In this document: piece by piece, positions 62,690 through 64,000 of the stretch
Position numbering within the stretch: position 1 is the first letter of the stretch
Layout of the letters: every line of letters starts with the position of its first letter
Assembly: GCA_020226215.1 (NCBI GenBank)
Contig: CM035233.1
Location: 33,068,027 to 33,132,026, forward strand
Direction of reading: 5' to 3'
Source: Sindora glabra
Lineage: Eukaryota > Streptophyta > Magnoliopsida > Fabales > Fabaceae
DNA: 64,000 nt
Translations under genes and position numbers: made by a program
The notes under the pieces: generated by a model
What the model saw: only the letters and a program-made list of their open reading frames with translations
Told to the model about the DNA's origin: nothing
The model's database searches: none

Positions 62690-64000
62690 CATATGGTGCC
62701 TTAAATATGTTGAATTAAGATATCTCATTATTAAACTCCATGGTGAATGTATTGTCACAAACATTAAAGATGGTGTTGGTTGTTTTTTGAAAAGAACGTT
62801 CAAGTATGATTGGGGTTAGATTTGCTTAATGCTCATCCTCCTCATTTAGAATGTAGAAATTAGTTAGGAAGATGAAACCATTCACATGTACCAAAACATC
62901 CTTAATTACCCTATTTGGGTATACATTAGAATGATCAACTAATTTAATAACTATATCAATCATTTTCATAGGACCCAAATTTAAAGATGCATAAGCTAAA
63001 TAAGCATGACATTTTTCGGTCCACTTAAATCTATCATGGCAAGTGTAATTTAAGATTTACTAATGATAAAAGGAATAATAAACATACTTATATCCTTGCA
63101 TTTTATAGGTAATTTTCTTTTGATCATTTTAAATATCATTTCCTTCACACTTATTATCTTATTACTTTTTAACTTCCTTTTTTTAATGCATAAATCCCTA
63201 AGGAATTTTGCATGTATTTGGATTTGCTTAATTGCATCAAGAAGAGTTATGTTTGCTTGTACCTTCTTGACCCTTTTAGGACCTTTTTTTCTTGTTCTTC
63301 TTTCTTAAACTTAGATAATTTGTTAGAAAAGGGGAAAAAAGTTAGTAGAAAAGGGAATTGAAATTAGGTTGACAATTTACCTTATTTTTAAAATCATTAG
63401 TCTCTTTTTCCTTAACTATTTACTTATTGATTCTAGTTAAGGAGGTGAGATGGTATTAATATTTCTCATACTTATCATCATCATGGCACTTATTTTCTCT
63501 CTAAGGTTCACCATTGATTGAGAGGATAACTTGTTTGAAAATTAAGTTTCCATCTTGCTACTAATGTTATGAGCTAGCTAACTTATGTCTCCAAGTTCTT
63601 TATGTTAGCTTTTGTTTCTTTGTTAGAACTATATTATGTCAATGACCATATTCCTAACAATTTCTTCTAGTGATTTTTTCTAGTTGTTTGGCTTGAACAA
63701 AAGGTTATTGTAACATTGGTAAGCTTGGTTTTCATAGATAAACATTAGGTGATCTCGCCAGCTTAAATCATAGGATTTGGAGTAAGGATTATACTGGCAT
63801 AGGGTTAGCCTTAATACCCTCCAATTGCATGTGCTTGCTAGATTGGCTTATCTTTTCGTGAAGTAGGACACATATTCTAGCCAGAACAAAATTCACACAA
63901 CTTAGTTGCTTGCACATTTCCTAAACCATTTGTTTGACAAAAGATATTAAATTAGTACATTGTTTTTCAATATTAGTATTTCTAACCTCATTAACCTTTT
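62690..64000 (-). pseudogene. Athila-like gypsy gag and protease, broken, cut by window edge
   Basis: Reading right to left, gag contains QYNPYSKSYDLSWRDHLMF at about 63790-63735, which fits the NPYSNTYNPGWRNHPNF block of Athila gag. Then come DAIKQIQIHAKFLRDLC, KKRKLKSNK and KRKLPIKCKD-like text (about 63235-63080). The protease line IPFIISKS, a stop, LAMIDLSGPKNVM (63070-63015) follows, where the active site DLGA reads DLSG. Next are LNLGPMKMIDIVIKLVDHSN and VIKDVLVHVNGFIF, then FYILNEEDEH and a stop at about 62815. No RT follows. The gene is dead from stops and frameshifts. Gag N-terminus and 5' LTR lie right of the window. Confidence 0.85.

Noticed and set aside
63063..63308. 81-codon + strand open frame, rich in Ile and Leu
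   Set aside because: It is antisense to the Athila-like gag-protease junction, which has recognisable motifs on the minus strand.

Overview
This is an AT-rich stretch of plant nuclear DNA, almost certainly from a flowering plant and more likely a dicot. It is made mostly of transposable elements in many states of decay. The plant assignment rests on Ty3/gypsy elements with long LTRs and Tekay/Del-type pol ends, tRNA-iMet primer sites, an Athila-type gag-protease, a CACTA (En/Spm) transposon with TNP2 and Transposase_24 type genes, and a broken piece of a plant UDP-glycosyltransferase. I see no intact host gene, no rRNA, no tRNA and no CRISPR array. I cannot name the species.

Positions 1 to about 44,775 form one stack of nested insertions, which can be unpicked from target-site duplications and from pol or gag reading that resumes on the far side of each insert. 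The oldest layer is element B, a minus-strand Tekay/Del-like gypsy element. Its 3' LTR is 1-3241, its internal pieces are 3242-3718, 11974-15273, 27786-27962 and 42543-43246, and its 5' LTR begins at about 43247. Element A (3719-11968, minus, flanks ACATT/GCATT) split B's pol. An LTR called C (15274-16970 plus 27703-27785) split B's gag, and C was then split by element F (16971-27697, plus strand, flanks ATTGC/ATTGC), a complete but dead gypsy element. A second gag insertion is the solo LTR E (27963-42537, flanks CCTTG/CCTTG). E was hit by a 10.6 kb CACTA transposon (30249-40839, flanks TAC/TAC), and the CACTA's first gene was in turn hit by an LTR (32808-34133) flanked by an odd duplication of about 100 bp.

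From 44,776 to 52,067 the DNA is unassigned and very AT-rich. It holds a UDP-glycosyltransferase pseudogene (about 47,020-47,505, minus), a degenerate tandem repeat, and two long imperfect inverted repeats (49.2-49.7 kb and 51.69-51.95 kb). Two clean solo LTRs follow: 52068-53449 (flanks CCTAT) and 55175-56784 (flanks AGAGA). The first is the same family as the LTR inside the CACTA; the second is the same family as LTR C. The stretch 57.3-60.8 kb looks like a worn CACTA relic followed by a possible gypsy LTR. The last 1.3 kb is the gag-protease part of an Athila-like element on the minus strand.

Every coding region seen is a pseudogene, so there is no working pathway here. What the window offers is a stratigraphy of insertions and several inverted-repeat or subterminal-repeat structures that could form hairpin RNAs or bind transposase. 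Alignments were made by eye, so percentage identities are not given and edges marked 'about' may be off by tens of bases.
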